From Bimastos eiseni (taxonomy: Eukaryota; Annelida; Clitellata; Crassiclitellata; Lumbricidae): 64,000 bases of DNA. Positions 1-11,207 of the stretch are shown one piece after another. Made by a program: the position numbers and the translations under genes. Within the stretch, counting starts at the first letter, position 1. Each line of letters starts with the position of its first letter. The notes beneath the pieces are model-generated. The model saw only the letters and a list, made by a program, of their open reading frames with translations, made no database searches and was not told where the DNA came from. The DNA lies in NCBI GenBank assembly GCA_959347315.1, contig OY365808.1:4393705-4457704 (forward strand), written 5' to 3'.

Positions 1-55
1 CTGCAGCGTTCCTAGAGCTCACCTAGGTCTTCAGGTAGACTCCATTCAGGATCGA

Positions 56-1582
56 ATGATGACCAATTCCTCCAAATCAAACCCTCGCTCTTCGGACTTC
101 CACACCGGCGCTTCGGATCATTCGCACCATCTGAACCGCCGGCACCAGAACAAGAACAGTGGTTCTGGCTATTCGGACCTCGGCACCGAGGGGTCGTCCA
201 ACTGCACAACTGGGGTCGACCTCATCGCTCCTGCCCTGCTGCTGAATGAGGCTCTGTGCAAATACGCCACGAACCTGTCGACGTCGGTGCCCGAAACCAA
301 CTTCCCCGACGACTCGAAGCTCCTCGCCAACCCGAAGGGAATCATCAAATCCTATCTTCCACAGGCATCGGCCATGAATCCGGAGAAGTTCGAGTCGTAT
401 CGGAGGCTGTGCCTCTCCCACGTCAAGGAGTACTTCAAGCACCAGAAGGGAGGCATTGGCGCCGTCTGCCTCCTATGCAACATGACGTGCAAGCACTGGA
501 ACACCCTGCAGCGCCATCTCCAGACACACCTCGATTTCCGCCCCTTCGCCTGCAACGCGTGCGGCCGGACTTTTTACAGCCAGAGCAAGCTGAAGCGCCA
601 CCAGGTGATCCACAGTGAGGTCAAGCCCTACAAGTGTCCGGTGTGCGACCGACGCCTCGGGCGCACCGAGCACCTCAAGCGCCACCTGCTCGTGCACACC
701 GACAAGAAGCCCTACGGCTGCTCGAGCTGCTCACACACGACGAAGAGGTTGGATGGAATACGGCGCCACATCAAGCGGAAGCATGGCAGTGCAGAGATTG
801 TGTCACTGGCATCTCCTATGGACCCTGAGTCGGCCATCAGTCTTGGACCAGTTCTGTCTGCCACGGAACCCTCAGAGCCAAAGCCGAAGAAGTCCAAGAA
901 AAAGAAGAAGAAGAAGCCCGCTCAGAATGCGGCCGGCGAGTGTGAAGGCGATCACAGGGACGCGTTCAGCGGGAACCTACTGGACGTTGCGGCCAGCTTC
1001 GGCGTCAAGGATCTTAAGATGCCGGGAATTGACAGTAAGCTCATAGACGACTTCCATGGCAAGGACAGCAAGCCGCTGCTTGGCCACGACTCGAGGTCCA
1101 TCGAGAGCGTGTCGGAGGACCTGAAGCCGGTCTGGGACCCGAACCAGATGCTTCTGCCGTCTCAACAGATGCAGCAGCTGCTGTACCAGAGCCTCGTCAG
1201 AGTCCACCCCTCGGCCGCCAACGCAAACCTCGGCGATGTTTCGTCGCGAAACATGGCACCTCCAATGCCAGTCATGACGGCGACCCGACCTCCCTTCCAG
1301 CTGAACCACGGCAACGCGCTGTCGCATCCAAACGACGCGTTCTGCATGAACGGAGCAAGCGTTCCGATGCGATATCCGCCGTCGGTGACGAGCGCCGGCG
1401 AAGGCTCTTCCAGAAATTCGAATCCGATGCTGCTGTCTCCAGGAAGCTCTCGTGCCAATATCGCCTGCTACGGTCAGATGGACGCAGGAACGGAAATGAT
1501 GATTTCTCAGTACTTTCAGAGTCATCAGAGATTTGCTCCGCCTGTCTGGGGTTTCGCCAACCCGAACTACCACGGCTACTGA
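56..1582 (+). CDS. C2H2 zinc-finger protein, four fingers (3' exon, possibly 5'-incomplete)
   Basis: A 508-residue reading frame with four C2H2 zinc fingers, so a probable nuclear DNA-binding regulator. Finger 1 is C138-x2-C141-x12-H154-x3-H158. Finger 2 is C166/C169/H182/H186, finger 3 is C194/C197/H210/H214, and finger 4 is C222/C225/H238-x4-H243. Fingers 2-4 are joined by TGEKP-like linkers (SEVKPYK, TDKKPYG). A lysine run near residues 274-290 is a likely nuclear localisation signal. The rest is low-complexity and Ser/Pro/Asn-rich, with a Gln/Met patch near 360-375. ATG is at 56 with a second ATG at 59. The frame stays open upstream to base 2, and acceptor-like 'cttcag' and 'attcag' occur at 29-34 and 44-49. 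This may therefore be the last exon of a longer gene. I do not recognise the orthologue, and the finger order does not match EGR, KLF or GLI. Confidence 0.85.
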   Translation: MMTNSSKSNPRSSDFHTGASDHSHHLNRRHQNKNSGSGYSDLGTEGSSNCTTGVDLIAPALLLNEALCKYATNLSTSVPETNFPDDSKLLANPKGIIKSYLPQASAMNPEKFESYRRLCLSHVKEYFKHQKGGIGAVCLLCNMTCKHWNTLQRHLQTHLDFRPFACNACGRTFYSQSKLKRHQVIHSEVKPYKCPVCDRRLGRTEHLKRHLLVHTDKKPYGCSSCSHTTKRLDGIRRHIKRKHGSAEIVSLASPMDPESAISLGPVLSATEPSEPKPKKSKKKKKKKPAQNAAGECEGDHRDAFSGNLLDVAASFGVKDLKMPGIDSKLIDDFHGKDSKPLLGHDSRSIESVSEDLKPVWDPNQMLLPSQQMQQLLYQSLVRVHPSAANANLGDVSSRNMAPPMPVMTATRPPFQLNHGNALSHPNDAFCMNGASVPMRYPPSVTSAGEGSSRNSNPMLLSPGSSRANIACYGQMDAGTEMMISQYFQSHQRFAPPVWGFANPNYHGY

Positions 1583-3548
1583 CGACGACCTCGGCCTGTC
1601 TCTGAACGAACCGGATCCGACTCCGTCTGCCCGGAGGTCTGACATGGCTACTGGGAAAGCATAGACTGTGGCTTTAGACATTGTGTATCAGAATATCAAC
1701 TTGTAGCTCTGCGTTGCTGTTTTGTCCCAGTTTCGTGTTTTTGGCCGTCAATTTTTTTGTCTCCTGATCTGATGACTTATTCGAGACTGCGAATTGCTGC
1801 TGTTATCAGCAGGATGTATGTACATATGATGTATATTTACATATATATATGTATATGTACATATATATATATATATATAAATATGTCTTATATCTACATA
1901 TGTAAATATACATGATACATTTTGGCTGTCGTTATGAAGGTCGTTTCTTTGTGTTTGTAATTGCATACGTGTTTGCATTTAATTTCGTGTTCTGATTATC
2001 CCATGTGCAGGAATTGGCTCGTCTGAGTTAGCAATATGTCCCACAGATTGACATTGTACAGCCCTTCATGTATTTGTATTGGATCTGTGCCATGTACTAA
2101 TGTTCTGCTGAAAGCAGAACTACTACAAGATGTTTCTTGTAGTGCTGAATGACTATAATACTGTTCACCACACTAAGAGTATTGTATGCAGGAGGTTAAT
2201 CTTTTTCCAGCTTTTCAGTTGCATTTAGACACTAGTGAAGATGGAGCTGTGCAGTGTTCCTGTGGTATTTGACAAAGTAATTTGTATCTATGATACTAGA
2301 TTTTCAGATAAAATGGTATTCTATTTGATCCTACCTTTTTTGAAGCCATATCAAGAATTGTGTTATAAAAAGTTTGTTATTTGAAATTCCTGTTTTGCAG
2401 CTTTGTGACATTTCTGATCCCTCCGTATAAGTTGTATGAGATTTTATGTTTTAGTCTGATGGTCTACTTAAATTCCAGTGTGTTGCAATTTTGAGGCTGT
2501 TAATATGTTTGGTAGGATGTTGCTTCTTCTATGATCTGTAGATGTTGCAGCCAAAGTGGAGAAGTTTATTGTGAAATGATTGCGCATGGCTATTGCTAAC
2601 CACTCTCCAGAACTTTAACAAACTGTTCAGTCTTTTGTCTTACTCTGGTTATAACCACACTTCTGCCATAGGATCTTGGTCCCTGATAATGACTTGCTAA
2701 GCTTAATGTTTTCTCAGGATCTGTATAGGTAGAAGCATTACTTTTACTTGTATAGTTCTGTGGAAGATGTTTCACCGACTTATGTCTGGTGAAAGCAGTA
2801 CTTATCTCCTTCCAAGTGTGTGCTTGCTGTTACCTGCCGAGCATCATGACAATCACTTGGATGTAAATTGTCTGGGAATTCGTGTGTTGTATCTGCTCTC
2901 TGTTTGACAATGTTTTAGTATTTTAAAGTAATTTGTCAATTTAGACATTGCAGAGCTGGTAAATTTTTCCAGGTGGCGTTTAAAAATAGGTTTTTGAAAT
3001 TTTCGTGTAAAGTTTTTATCATGAAGAACTAAAACTTTCCAGTTTGGCAACCACAAAGTATTACGTGGAAAGCACAAATGCTTCTTTCTTTTACTTATCT
3101 TTAAAAATACTGGTTTTCAGCAGTGTTTGGGCTGGGAGCACCTCTAGGTATATATCTTTTGGGGCACTATATAAAATTTACATTGATTGATTGATTTATT
3201 GATATATGCTATATATATCTTTACATAATGTGTGTCGATATTTCCTGTGTTATAGATTCAGGTAGCAATTTTGGAGCCACAATTCTTGCGTCTAGTGGTG
3301 AGTTTGCCTCGAAAAATAGTTTTCTCGTATGTTTTATTTTGCTTCTACGCTGAACCTTGTAAAATCATTTCTCCTGTTTGCATGTGCATGCCAGCTGGTG
3401 TGTTTCATTGTCTTATTGATTGGAGGATAGCTTTCAGAACTGCCACCTCCTAATCGGCACCTGTGTTGGACAAAGGTGTTCTGATCAAGATACTTTGCCA
3501 GCGTAGAGGATGAGTTCATGAAGATTGTGATGGTTATGATAAATTACA

Positions 3549-3605
3549 AATTTATATAGCACTACTTCAGGAGAGACTCAGAGGTGCTTCTGACCTCTAA
3601 TTTAA
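3549..3605 (+). repeat. Dispersed 'TATAGCGCC' repeat, copy 1
   Basis: The core reads TTTATATAGC, then ACTTCAGGA, then ACTCAGAGG. The same order of words recurs at 22083-22145 and 38862-38925, with shorter matches at 32555, 33908, 52247, 54739 and 59530. This is an interspersed repeat family of unknown class. An AATAAA follows at 3624. Confidence 0.55.
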
Positions 3606-6219
3606 CCTGAAGAATTGTTGGGAAATAAAGTTATGCCTTTTGTTCATGGATTGAATGTTGGTGTATGTTGTGAAACTGGCAAATATTTATGTGAGTATTG
3701 CCGGCTGTAGAGTTCTATAGACTGTTTTTCAATTGTTTTTAACCCAGGGTAAAAATTATTCCTGGGGATAATTTTTTTAAAAAGAAATTTGATTGTGGAG
3801 TCATGCAAGCCCTTAAGGAAATATGTTTCCAGTTTGTTAAGTCATGGAACTTGTATTGATATGTTGTCCAGGTGTTTTATTTCTGAGTTATGTTGGCTTA
3901 AGAAAAATGTTTTCCTATTGATTTATAATTTTGTTGTGAGCACACTGTGAATTGGCATTGCAGCTATACATTACCATAATCTGGGTCAAAAGAATTTCTT
4001 GTTTCAGATTTTTTGGTGCTTTGGAATTGCTCTTAGGTAGAAGAAAGAACTCTGATGTGTTACATTGTTATAAGTTGGTTTGATGTCACTATCATTAGGG
4101 AGGGTTTGATCTCATCAGCGTTGTTTGGCTTTGTGAATGATCTGCTATGAGGCTTGAGTATTGGGGAGCGATTGAAGTTTGCCTTCTGAGATTGCCAAAC
4201 ACGAGTTTAGAACCGCATCAGAATCACAGCTGAATCTGCATTTAGCTCAAAACAATTACCAGCCGTTATGTATGTTAAGAAATCCCAAGCACTGCTTGAG
4301 AGCTTGTATATTTTCTTGTTCTCTTACAGCCTGTTACAATGATCGATGCACATTTGACCAAAATGTATTGAGTTTGTCCCGTTTTACGTAACCAACTGAA
4401 TGCCAACAATTTAAAGATTATGCAGCAAACCCTAAACATTCAGTATAAGTTAAGTTCTTGATCTTCAGGCCGAGAGATCTTTTCGTAATAATTGTGTGAA
4501 TGTTTTTTATACGTGTAAATTTTGTGGTCGTGAACTGTTTTATTGTTATTAATTACTAGTTAATTAATATTAATTGTTGGAATTTTCTGAGTGAAGTGTG
4601 TGTATTATGTTTCTTTATATTGTAATGAAACGAGTAAATTAATCAAACGAGCATCTTCAGCTACACAAAATCAGTTGATTATGTTTGCAAGCTCTGTTCT
4701 GTGTTTGCCTGATGTTGACTATTCACGTAAGCAGGTTCCTGTTAAACATTAAACTGCTCTTGTAGGTACTGAGATTGCTGAATTTTAAACTGCAGTTTTA
4801 AAGAAGTTAAATTTCACTGGCAGCTTTGAGTTCGTTATATTACAAAAATGAGATGTTGTGGAAAATGTTTTATGTCTTGGAACTTTTTAATTTTTATTGT
4901 CTGCAAGCATTTAGATAATGATAATGTTAGGAAAACTTTTTATTACCAGAGGGAAGTGGGAAATGGAAAAAGGGTGGAGAGGTCGAAGAGTAAAATAGAA
5001 TAGCTGAGAATTTTGCTTGAGGAATGTTAAATGCTGTTAAGAACTCTTTTGTTTGCATCTATAGTATAGTGGGATGGTGAAATAGCGTTGATTCATAAGA
5101 AACTGACAATTAAGAATTGGAAATTTTTTTACTAGTGTTATTGCTAGTACTGTATAGTCATTTTACTTTACACAATTTCTGCTTTACTCTAAACTCATTT
5201 TTAGGTTTTTATTTTGTGTCTTATCCCATTTAGGATATCTGATGCTCTGTGCTATGATATATGATGATGTGCAGTAATCGACTGGCTAAGTGTTGCTGGT
5301 TATGTTTACAGGTGGTGCATGTTGATGATGTGAGATATATCACTGAAATTACATAATTTTTTGCTGGAATTCAGATTACTGGGAATGCTCATCCTGAAAA
5401 ATGACATACACAAATAGACTGATTTTCCAAATTGATAATGTCCTCAATATGTAATGCTTGATGTTGATATACCATTCGATAGTTCTTGAGCGTATAAATT
5501 CCTGCAATAAAAGTTAAAGAGTCATCCATTACTCTCTTGCTTACTCTGATTAAACCAATGTTGAAATTCTCTTATGCTGTAGTAAGTCACATCGTCCAAG
5601 CGGATATAGAGCGATCGACGTGTATCTCAAATATTTACCAATCTTTCCGCTTTGTTGTCGAATGGTATTTTGTAGCATTATTGGCTGAAAATGATGCAGG
5701 TTTATTTGTCTTTTGGTCTGTTTTCTGGATTAATATTTAGACTGAATTAATTGCTAACTGGGTTTTGTAGACTGAGGAAGTCATTGTGTTGCTGGGAATG
5801 AGGCATGTTTACATAATTTTTATATTGCAGATTTTAATAGTATTGTCATTGTTATGGTTTTATTTGTCATTTTGTTGAAGACTGTTAAGAATTCGATCAC
5901 AGGGTCTGTTTCAGGTGACAAAATGTGTTGTCTATCGCAAACACTTCTTGATATATGCTGATGGAATGGTGCATTACTGCTTAAAAAGTGAAGGGAGGAT
6001 TTTTAATATCATGTTGTGTGAATTAACAGAAATGGCATATTAGTCTTAATGCGATTATTAATTATGCATTTGATTTTTACTTCGTAAGCGCTGACGTTCT
6101 TTAAGGAAGATTAAGATCTGATTAATCAGGATGTTGCGTTACAAGTTCTAGGACAACGGAATAAATGTGCTCTGCTATGTGTGACCTTGCATATGTAAAA
6201 ACTATTGTCATTTTGTAAC

Positions 6220-6229
6220 AATAAATAAA
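6220..6229 (+). terminator. Doubled AATAAA polyadenylation signal
   Basis: Two overlapping AATAAA hexamers (6220-6225 and 6224-6229) are followed by a GT-rich stretch at 6238-6275. This is the strongest candidate end for the transcript that starts with the zinc-finger exon. It lies near where the T/G-rich strand asymmetry ends. Confidence 0.45.
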
Positions 6230-6230
6230 A

Positions 6231-8340
6231 TAGAATTCAGTGAGATGTGACAAATAGAATGTAGTGTTTAAATATCATCAAACTGACTGGTTTGTTGCCA
6301 GTCGGTGGGCAGCATGTAGCGAGAAAATGTCGAGGTACTTGCCCCATGATTTCTGTAGAATTGGATGTTTTTTGGTTTAGTCCCTATGTTTCATTGTCGT
6401 CGAGTTTCATCTTTGCTGAATTTGTGCTATTTATTTCCTAGTGTTGAAATTGCAACAGAATTCTGAAGATATAGTTTTCTGTTTACATCCATTTGTAAAA
6501 TTAGGTTTTGCTATTTTTTCGTTGGTGTATATGGCATGTATTTCGTTTTTTTTATAATAGCTTTGTTTTAGTGTTAACAAATTAAATGTTCTATTCATTG
6601 CATCAAATCTTTGTTAATGTTTAAAAAATAAATGTAGTTGTATTTGTGTGGTTGATTTGTATTTGCTATTCACATAAGTTTTCCTTTGTTCCATATTATC
6701 ACCATCCAGTATTTTATTGCTATTAATATTATTATTATAACTATTTCTATTATTTTTTTACCTGAAGTGATAAAAAAAATTGTCTCCGACACAGTGAAAA
6801 CCAATCGACAAGAAGTAGACTGACAAAAACTGTCAACCAGTACGCCGTGGCCAAGATCACCACGGGTCAATCCAAAATAGCCAAACAAGAAAACTTCTAT
6901 AGCGCCGCCATAATAACGCACAGTGCACCAACCGACGGCACATAAAAACAAATCCGAAGTCAGGTCAAATCCATGGTCAGTCCTAAGAGACAGAAAGACA
7001 GTCTAAGGAGGATAGGCAAGGGCAAATAAAAAAATTTTAAGGCGAGATCGAAAAGAAACTAAAGACCGGACAGCGTGAGGTAATGAATTCCAGAACTTTG
7101 GACTGGCAACAGAGAAAGCCCGCATACCAAGACTTGTCCTAACAGGAGGTATATAGCAAGGGACATGAAATCAGAAGACCTAGTCGAGTGATGATGCCCC
7201 TAAGGATAAGCAAAGTGTGTAGGTACCCCGGCTGACCAGAAGAAAATGTCTTCTAGGTAATAACACCAATTTTAAATTTAATTCGTTGCTCAACAAGGAG
7301 CCAACGCAGTAATCCCACCTTAGAGAACCAGTAACAACCCTGGCCAGGCAGTTTTGTACTTTTTGCAGCTTCAGTCTCGCCATGTTGCTAGTTTGAAAAT
7401 CAGCAGATTTAGACTCTGCAATCGGAATTTTCGTGAACACGCAAGGAAACTTGTCGATATGCCATTGCAGAAAAATAATGTGATGCATGTGGCTTTGAAA
7501 TTGAAAGCTAAGATTGAAAGGACGCTCAAGCCGGAAGTCCAGAGAAAGTGTCTCTGAAGCTTGTTTAGCGCAAGAGTTTTCAGCGATAAAGACACTATTT
7601 GAACTTTCGTTTTGAGCGTCGGCTTCATATTTCAAAGCCACGTGCCTCATATTTCTGCTTACCTACACCATTCCTTTCCTTGCGTTTTTACAACATTTCT
7701 AAAGAATAGGGTTAACTTGGCTAAAGAAGAAATGAGCCGCATTGTGTAATCGCAGAAATGATAAACCTATTTTTTCCGTTTGCGATAATTGAACTAGCGG
7801 TTTAAGTCCTTTTTGATATAAATATCTCTGGGCTGGAGGTTCTGGAAACAAGATGTGCAGATCTGACAAATTATTACGATGGTGACATTAATGTCTAGAA
7901 CTTAGCCTAATGAGTAATCACTTCAAAATAACAATAAGCAAGCTGCTGAAACCAAAGCGATATTGAACGAGTTTCTACATGTTCGCTAGGTGGCAGGTAT
8001 TAAACGAGTTTCTTTCCTCAGCCTGTGGAGGTTCAATGCTGAGAGCGCCTATGAACGGTTATTCAATGTGAGACGCCATATAATCTATACATTCGATTCG
8101 ATATTATGAATAAACGTAGCGTTAAAATGCATATAATTGCATAAACTAGGTATGTCTTACTTTAAATTGTCTCATTGGCTACCCTTGAACTAATCGACCC
8201 AATCGACTTTAGCAGCTGTTCTGCCACCTTCTTGATGCTCTCTCGGGAAATTTTGAATTTACGATTGTGCATTTCATTTCCAATAGCGATTGTCACCGGG
8301 ACTGCTGGTCTGCCCTTTGGCTCGTTTTGCAATTCCAGTG
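6231..8340. other. Gene-free region with dispersed repeats
   Basis: No supported gene. From about 6894 the composition changes from T/G-rich to mixed. The stretch 6894-7350 looks like an old interspersed repeat (see 6894-7010). Short ORFs of 60-156 codons on both strands at 7180-7650 overlap each other and have no recognisable motif. Confidence 0.6.
6894..7010 (+). repeat. Dispersed repeat, copy A (partner at 53366-53480)
   Basis: The stretch 'cttctatagcgccgcca...' matches 53366-53480 over about 110 bases at roughly 80-85% by eye. Shared words include 'caaatc(c/t)gaagt', 'aggtcaaatcca' and 'tcagtcctaagagacagaaag'. Both copies are on the plus strand. The class is unknown; it could be a SINE or a LINE 3' end. 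Confidence 0.7.
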
Positions 8341-8348
8341 GTGTCTAT

Positions 8349-8471
8349 CAGAGGCGGCGATCCTGGAGTCCAAACAAGTCCCCCCTCACCCTTTATAGAG
8401 AGGGGACGCGTTATGCGAATGTCCTCCCACATTGGGTGTTCCCCACCTCTCAAGCGAGATCGCCGCCTTTG
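8349..8471. mobile_element. hAT-type MITE A (123 bp) with 8-bp target duplication
   Basis: The terminal inverted repeats are CAGAGGCGGCGATC at 8349 and its near-perfect complement ending at 8471 (one mismatch in 14). The element is flanked by the exact 8-bp direct repeat GTGTCTAT at 8341-8348 and 8472-8479. CAG-starting TIRs with an 8-bp target site duplication are the hallmark of hAT transposons. There is no transposase, so it is non-autonomous. Confidence 0.85.
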
Positions 8472-8479
8472 GTGTCTAT

Positions 8480-10157
8480 TCTTCACGATTTTTAGCCTCG
8501 ACATATGTATATGGGGGGATTGGTCAGTCCTTTCCTCGACCCTTAACCTTTCTAATTGTAATCTATGGTACGTGCACTCATCATAGCAGAATTGGCTAAA
8601 GTACGCAGGAAAGCAGAAATCCACAAGAAATTCTACTGTAGCACGGCTGTGTAATCCCGACATCTTGACAGACAATTCAGCACGCTAGAAACTACAGTCA
8701 TGTAGACGCTTGCGTGATCATAAAACTCTGTCAGTAATAGTATAATGTCCTTCTTTTCACAGGGTAACAATTGTTCAATTTCTCTATCCGACTCTATTTC
8801 GTTTATGTTGTTATTAGGGGCGGTATATACACCCGACGAGAGAGGGCCAGAGGAATGGACCAGGCGATTGTTTGGGGGCCGGACAAGGCCCGTAATCAAC
8901 GTTTTAAAAATGTCATGATCAGTTATTGGAAGTTTGTGATTCCTATAAATATTACTGACACTTCGCTACAATCGTTTAAAGTTAAAAAATCAGAATGCTA
9001 CCGTGGGCCTACTTAATTATCACGCTCTCTTCTGCTGTATAAGGGCCCGTGACTGCTCTGCCCAGGGACCGAAAATTTCCCGGCTTATGGACCCAGAATT
9101 TTTTGCCCGGTCCCTGGAATTTATGTCTGCGGGTCTGATTCTAAATTCCTATCACTAGTGCATCAGTCTATTAAATAAAATAACCTATGCGTCTATTTCC
9201 TGTCATTCTATCTGATCACGCAAACATCTAGTTTCTATTTTCCACTCAGTCCATCTGTATGCATACTATTCGTATCAATCACATTTTCGTCTCCAATCGT
9301 CTTCGTCATCGTCCGTCATTCTACTTCTTTTGTTCCCACGCGGACTTGAGACGCACGACCTGACGAATAGCGACTTCCACTGTATCGTTGAACCCATCAA
9401 ATCTTCCATCAGTATTTTCCATCAGGAATTTTATTGACGAGCCGAATATATTGCACTCAGTGTCACCACGGCAATAATGTTTCCATGGTCACGCAACTGT
9501 GGAACACAGACGAGCGTGGATGGTGAACAATTATCCGTCGCTAACCCGAACAGAGCAGAACAGCTTACTCTAGCGTGTCCCGTGTAACCTCCGCTAAAGG
9601 CACTTATTGTATCTATTTCGGATGCCAATACTTCTATAGGGGCCGACGTCAATTTTCGATGGTCATCTATCACGATCAGCCGGACTCTAACCACGTCCAG
9701 CAGTGTTTATTTAGCCTCAGGATCTTCTATCAATCACCCCTCGCTTGGGCTTCTCCACTCGAGACTTAAGTCTTGCCTTCTCAAGAACGCTCATCCCGAT
9801 TCACCTGATCATCCACCTTCCAATTCTCGACCTAAACGACGCCCGTTTTAACAGCTTCTCAACCTTGTCTGACCCTCTTGAAATTCGGGACTCCTTCAGA
9901 CTTTCCTTCGGTAACCTCTCTGATTTGACACAACGCTCGTGAATTAGCTGGTGTCATGCGCATGGCTTTCGAGTGACGCTTTAGAAGTTCGGAGATTACG
10001 ATTGCGAATTACATATCTGACCAAGACTCATGTTATAATCAGTTCGCGTCATTTTAGGCCCTTCACTCTTCTCTTAGTTCTTGAGTTTTGATGATACAGG
10101 AACTGAGCCTAGGTTATCAACGTCATCAACTGCCATGGTTACTGGTTAGCAACAATG
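8480..10157. other. Gene-free region
   Basis: I see no gene, RNA or complete element. Scattered ORFs under 90 codons occur on both strands without motifs. A run with repeated 'cccgg/ggacc' words at 9040-9125 may be a transposon fragment. Confidence 0.5.
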
Positions 10158-10165
10158 CGTTAGAG

Positions 10166-10503
10166 CATGGGTGTCAGACGGTTTTTTGTGATGGCGGTCC
10201 AGTAGCAATATTTTCCAGATATAGTGGCTGGTCATCCAGAGTGCCGAAATCGCATTATGAAAATGGGACAGGGATCTCAGTGGGTCTATATCCTACAAAC
10301 AGTTGAACTAGGCTTTGATCACGAGATTCTGATTATATGCATCATCAATAACAAACGCCATTGAAAACTCATAAAACCTTAAAAATGTCAAATTCGACCT
10401 TTTATTCTCAATTGTGTTGTCTTTAGACAAGGCGCCACGTGCCAGAACTATATCGTCGGCGGACCAGAAATGGCCCGTGACCCACGGCTCTTTGACAACT
10501 CTG
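10166..10503. mobile_element. hAT-type non-autonomous element B (338 bp)
   Basis: The left end is CATGGGTGTCAGA and the right end, read inverted, is CAGAGTTGTCAAA. The flanks are CGTTAGAG (10158-10165) and CGTTAAAG (10504-10511), a 7/8 match for an hAT 8-bp target duplication. Internal 'gcggtccagtagc' and 'gcggaccagaaatggccc' stretches are typical of subterminal hAT sequence. The TIR and duplication mismatches suggest an old insertion. Confidence 0.7.
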
Positions 10504-10511
10504 CGTTAAAG

Positions 10512-11207
10512 TGTTTTAGATTATGGTAACTTTAGCAATGGGGCGATAGTTTGCTGGATCGCTCCGGATCTGACCATCGCGCTTTAAAACTGATAGGAGA
10601 ACGGAGTGTTTCACGTACCGAGCAGCTGCACAGAACTGAGGGGGAAGGGTGGAGGTCTTAGAATAGTTCCTGAACAAGTAACGTTTAGTAGTTTAGCGTG
10701 ACCTTTAGTCGTCAAAATAATTACCGGTAGCATTAATTAATTACCGGTAGTATTATTATTATACAGTCTACACTATACCATAATCACGGAGGCTGCTCAA
10801 TTACGCGATTCTTTACACCTATCGATAAAGGCGTTAGGTAAATGACCAGACACGGAAATGACAAAATGTTATTATGAGTGTTGCTTTGTTATCTTTACTT
10901 CAAGTTTGTAGTTTTTCATCGATTTCATTGATTGCTAAGTTTTTCGTAGATTTGCGTGGTTTGCTGTTACTGCCTCTGACTTTTCTGTCAGTCAAATGCC
11001 ATTTTGTTTCGATTATGTTTGGATGTTGTTTTCCGCAGATTTGGTTTCCTTTGCTAGATTTCAATGCAGATTGATTTATTACCGTTTACGTTCGGTTGGG
11101 CTTTTAGTGTTGCGTTTAAATATGAAGTCCAGTAACAGTAATTAAGTTCAAGAGAACTTGCGAAAGATATGTCGTTTGCTGAGGTACTGAAAAAGTCTGT
11201 AATGGTT
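10512..11207. other. Intergenic region and 3' UTR of the LRR receptor gene
   Basis: The part nearest 11207 is the minus-strand 3' UTR of the LRR gene, probably ending after the poly(A) signal at 11075-11080. A 'taattaccggta' direct repeat lies at 10720-10750. Nothing else is recognised. Confidence 0.45.
11075..11080 (-). terminator. AATAAA poly(A) signal for the LRR receptor gene
   Basis: TTTATT on the plus strand reads AATAAA on the minus strand, about 130 bases beyond the LRR stop codon at 11208-11210. Confidence 0.5.

Larger units (their letters stand above)
1583..6230 (+). other. Probable long 3' UTR of the zinc-finger gene
   Basis: No convincing ORF exists here. The plus strand is strikingly rich in T and G and poor in C all the way to about 6.6 kb, with no obvious break and few transposons. 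This fits one transcribed, unspliced region. Poly(A) signals AATAAA occur at 3624-3629, 5507-5512 and doubled at 6220-6229, so alternative ends are possible. An AT/TACA microsatellite lies at 1810-1915 and a dispersed-repeat copy at 3549-3605. Assignment to the upstream gene is inferred from position, strand asymmetry and the poly(A) signals; an intron of another gene is the alternative. Confidence 0.5.

Noticed and set aside
7180..7650. 156-codon minus ORF
   Set aside because: It lies over dispersed-repeat sequence, with competing ORFs in other frames and no motif.
8175..8675. Overlapping ORFs of 98-133 codons
   Set aside because: They are open mainly across the GC-rich hAT MITE A.
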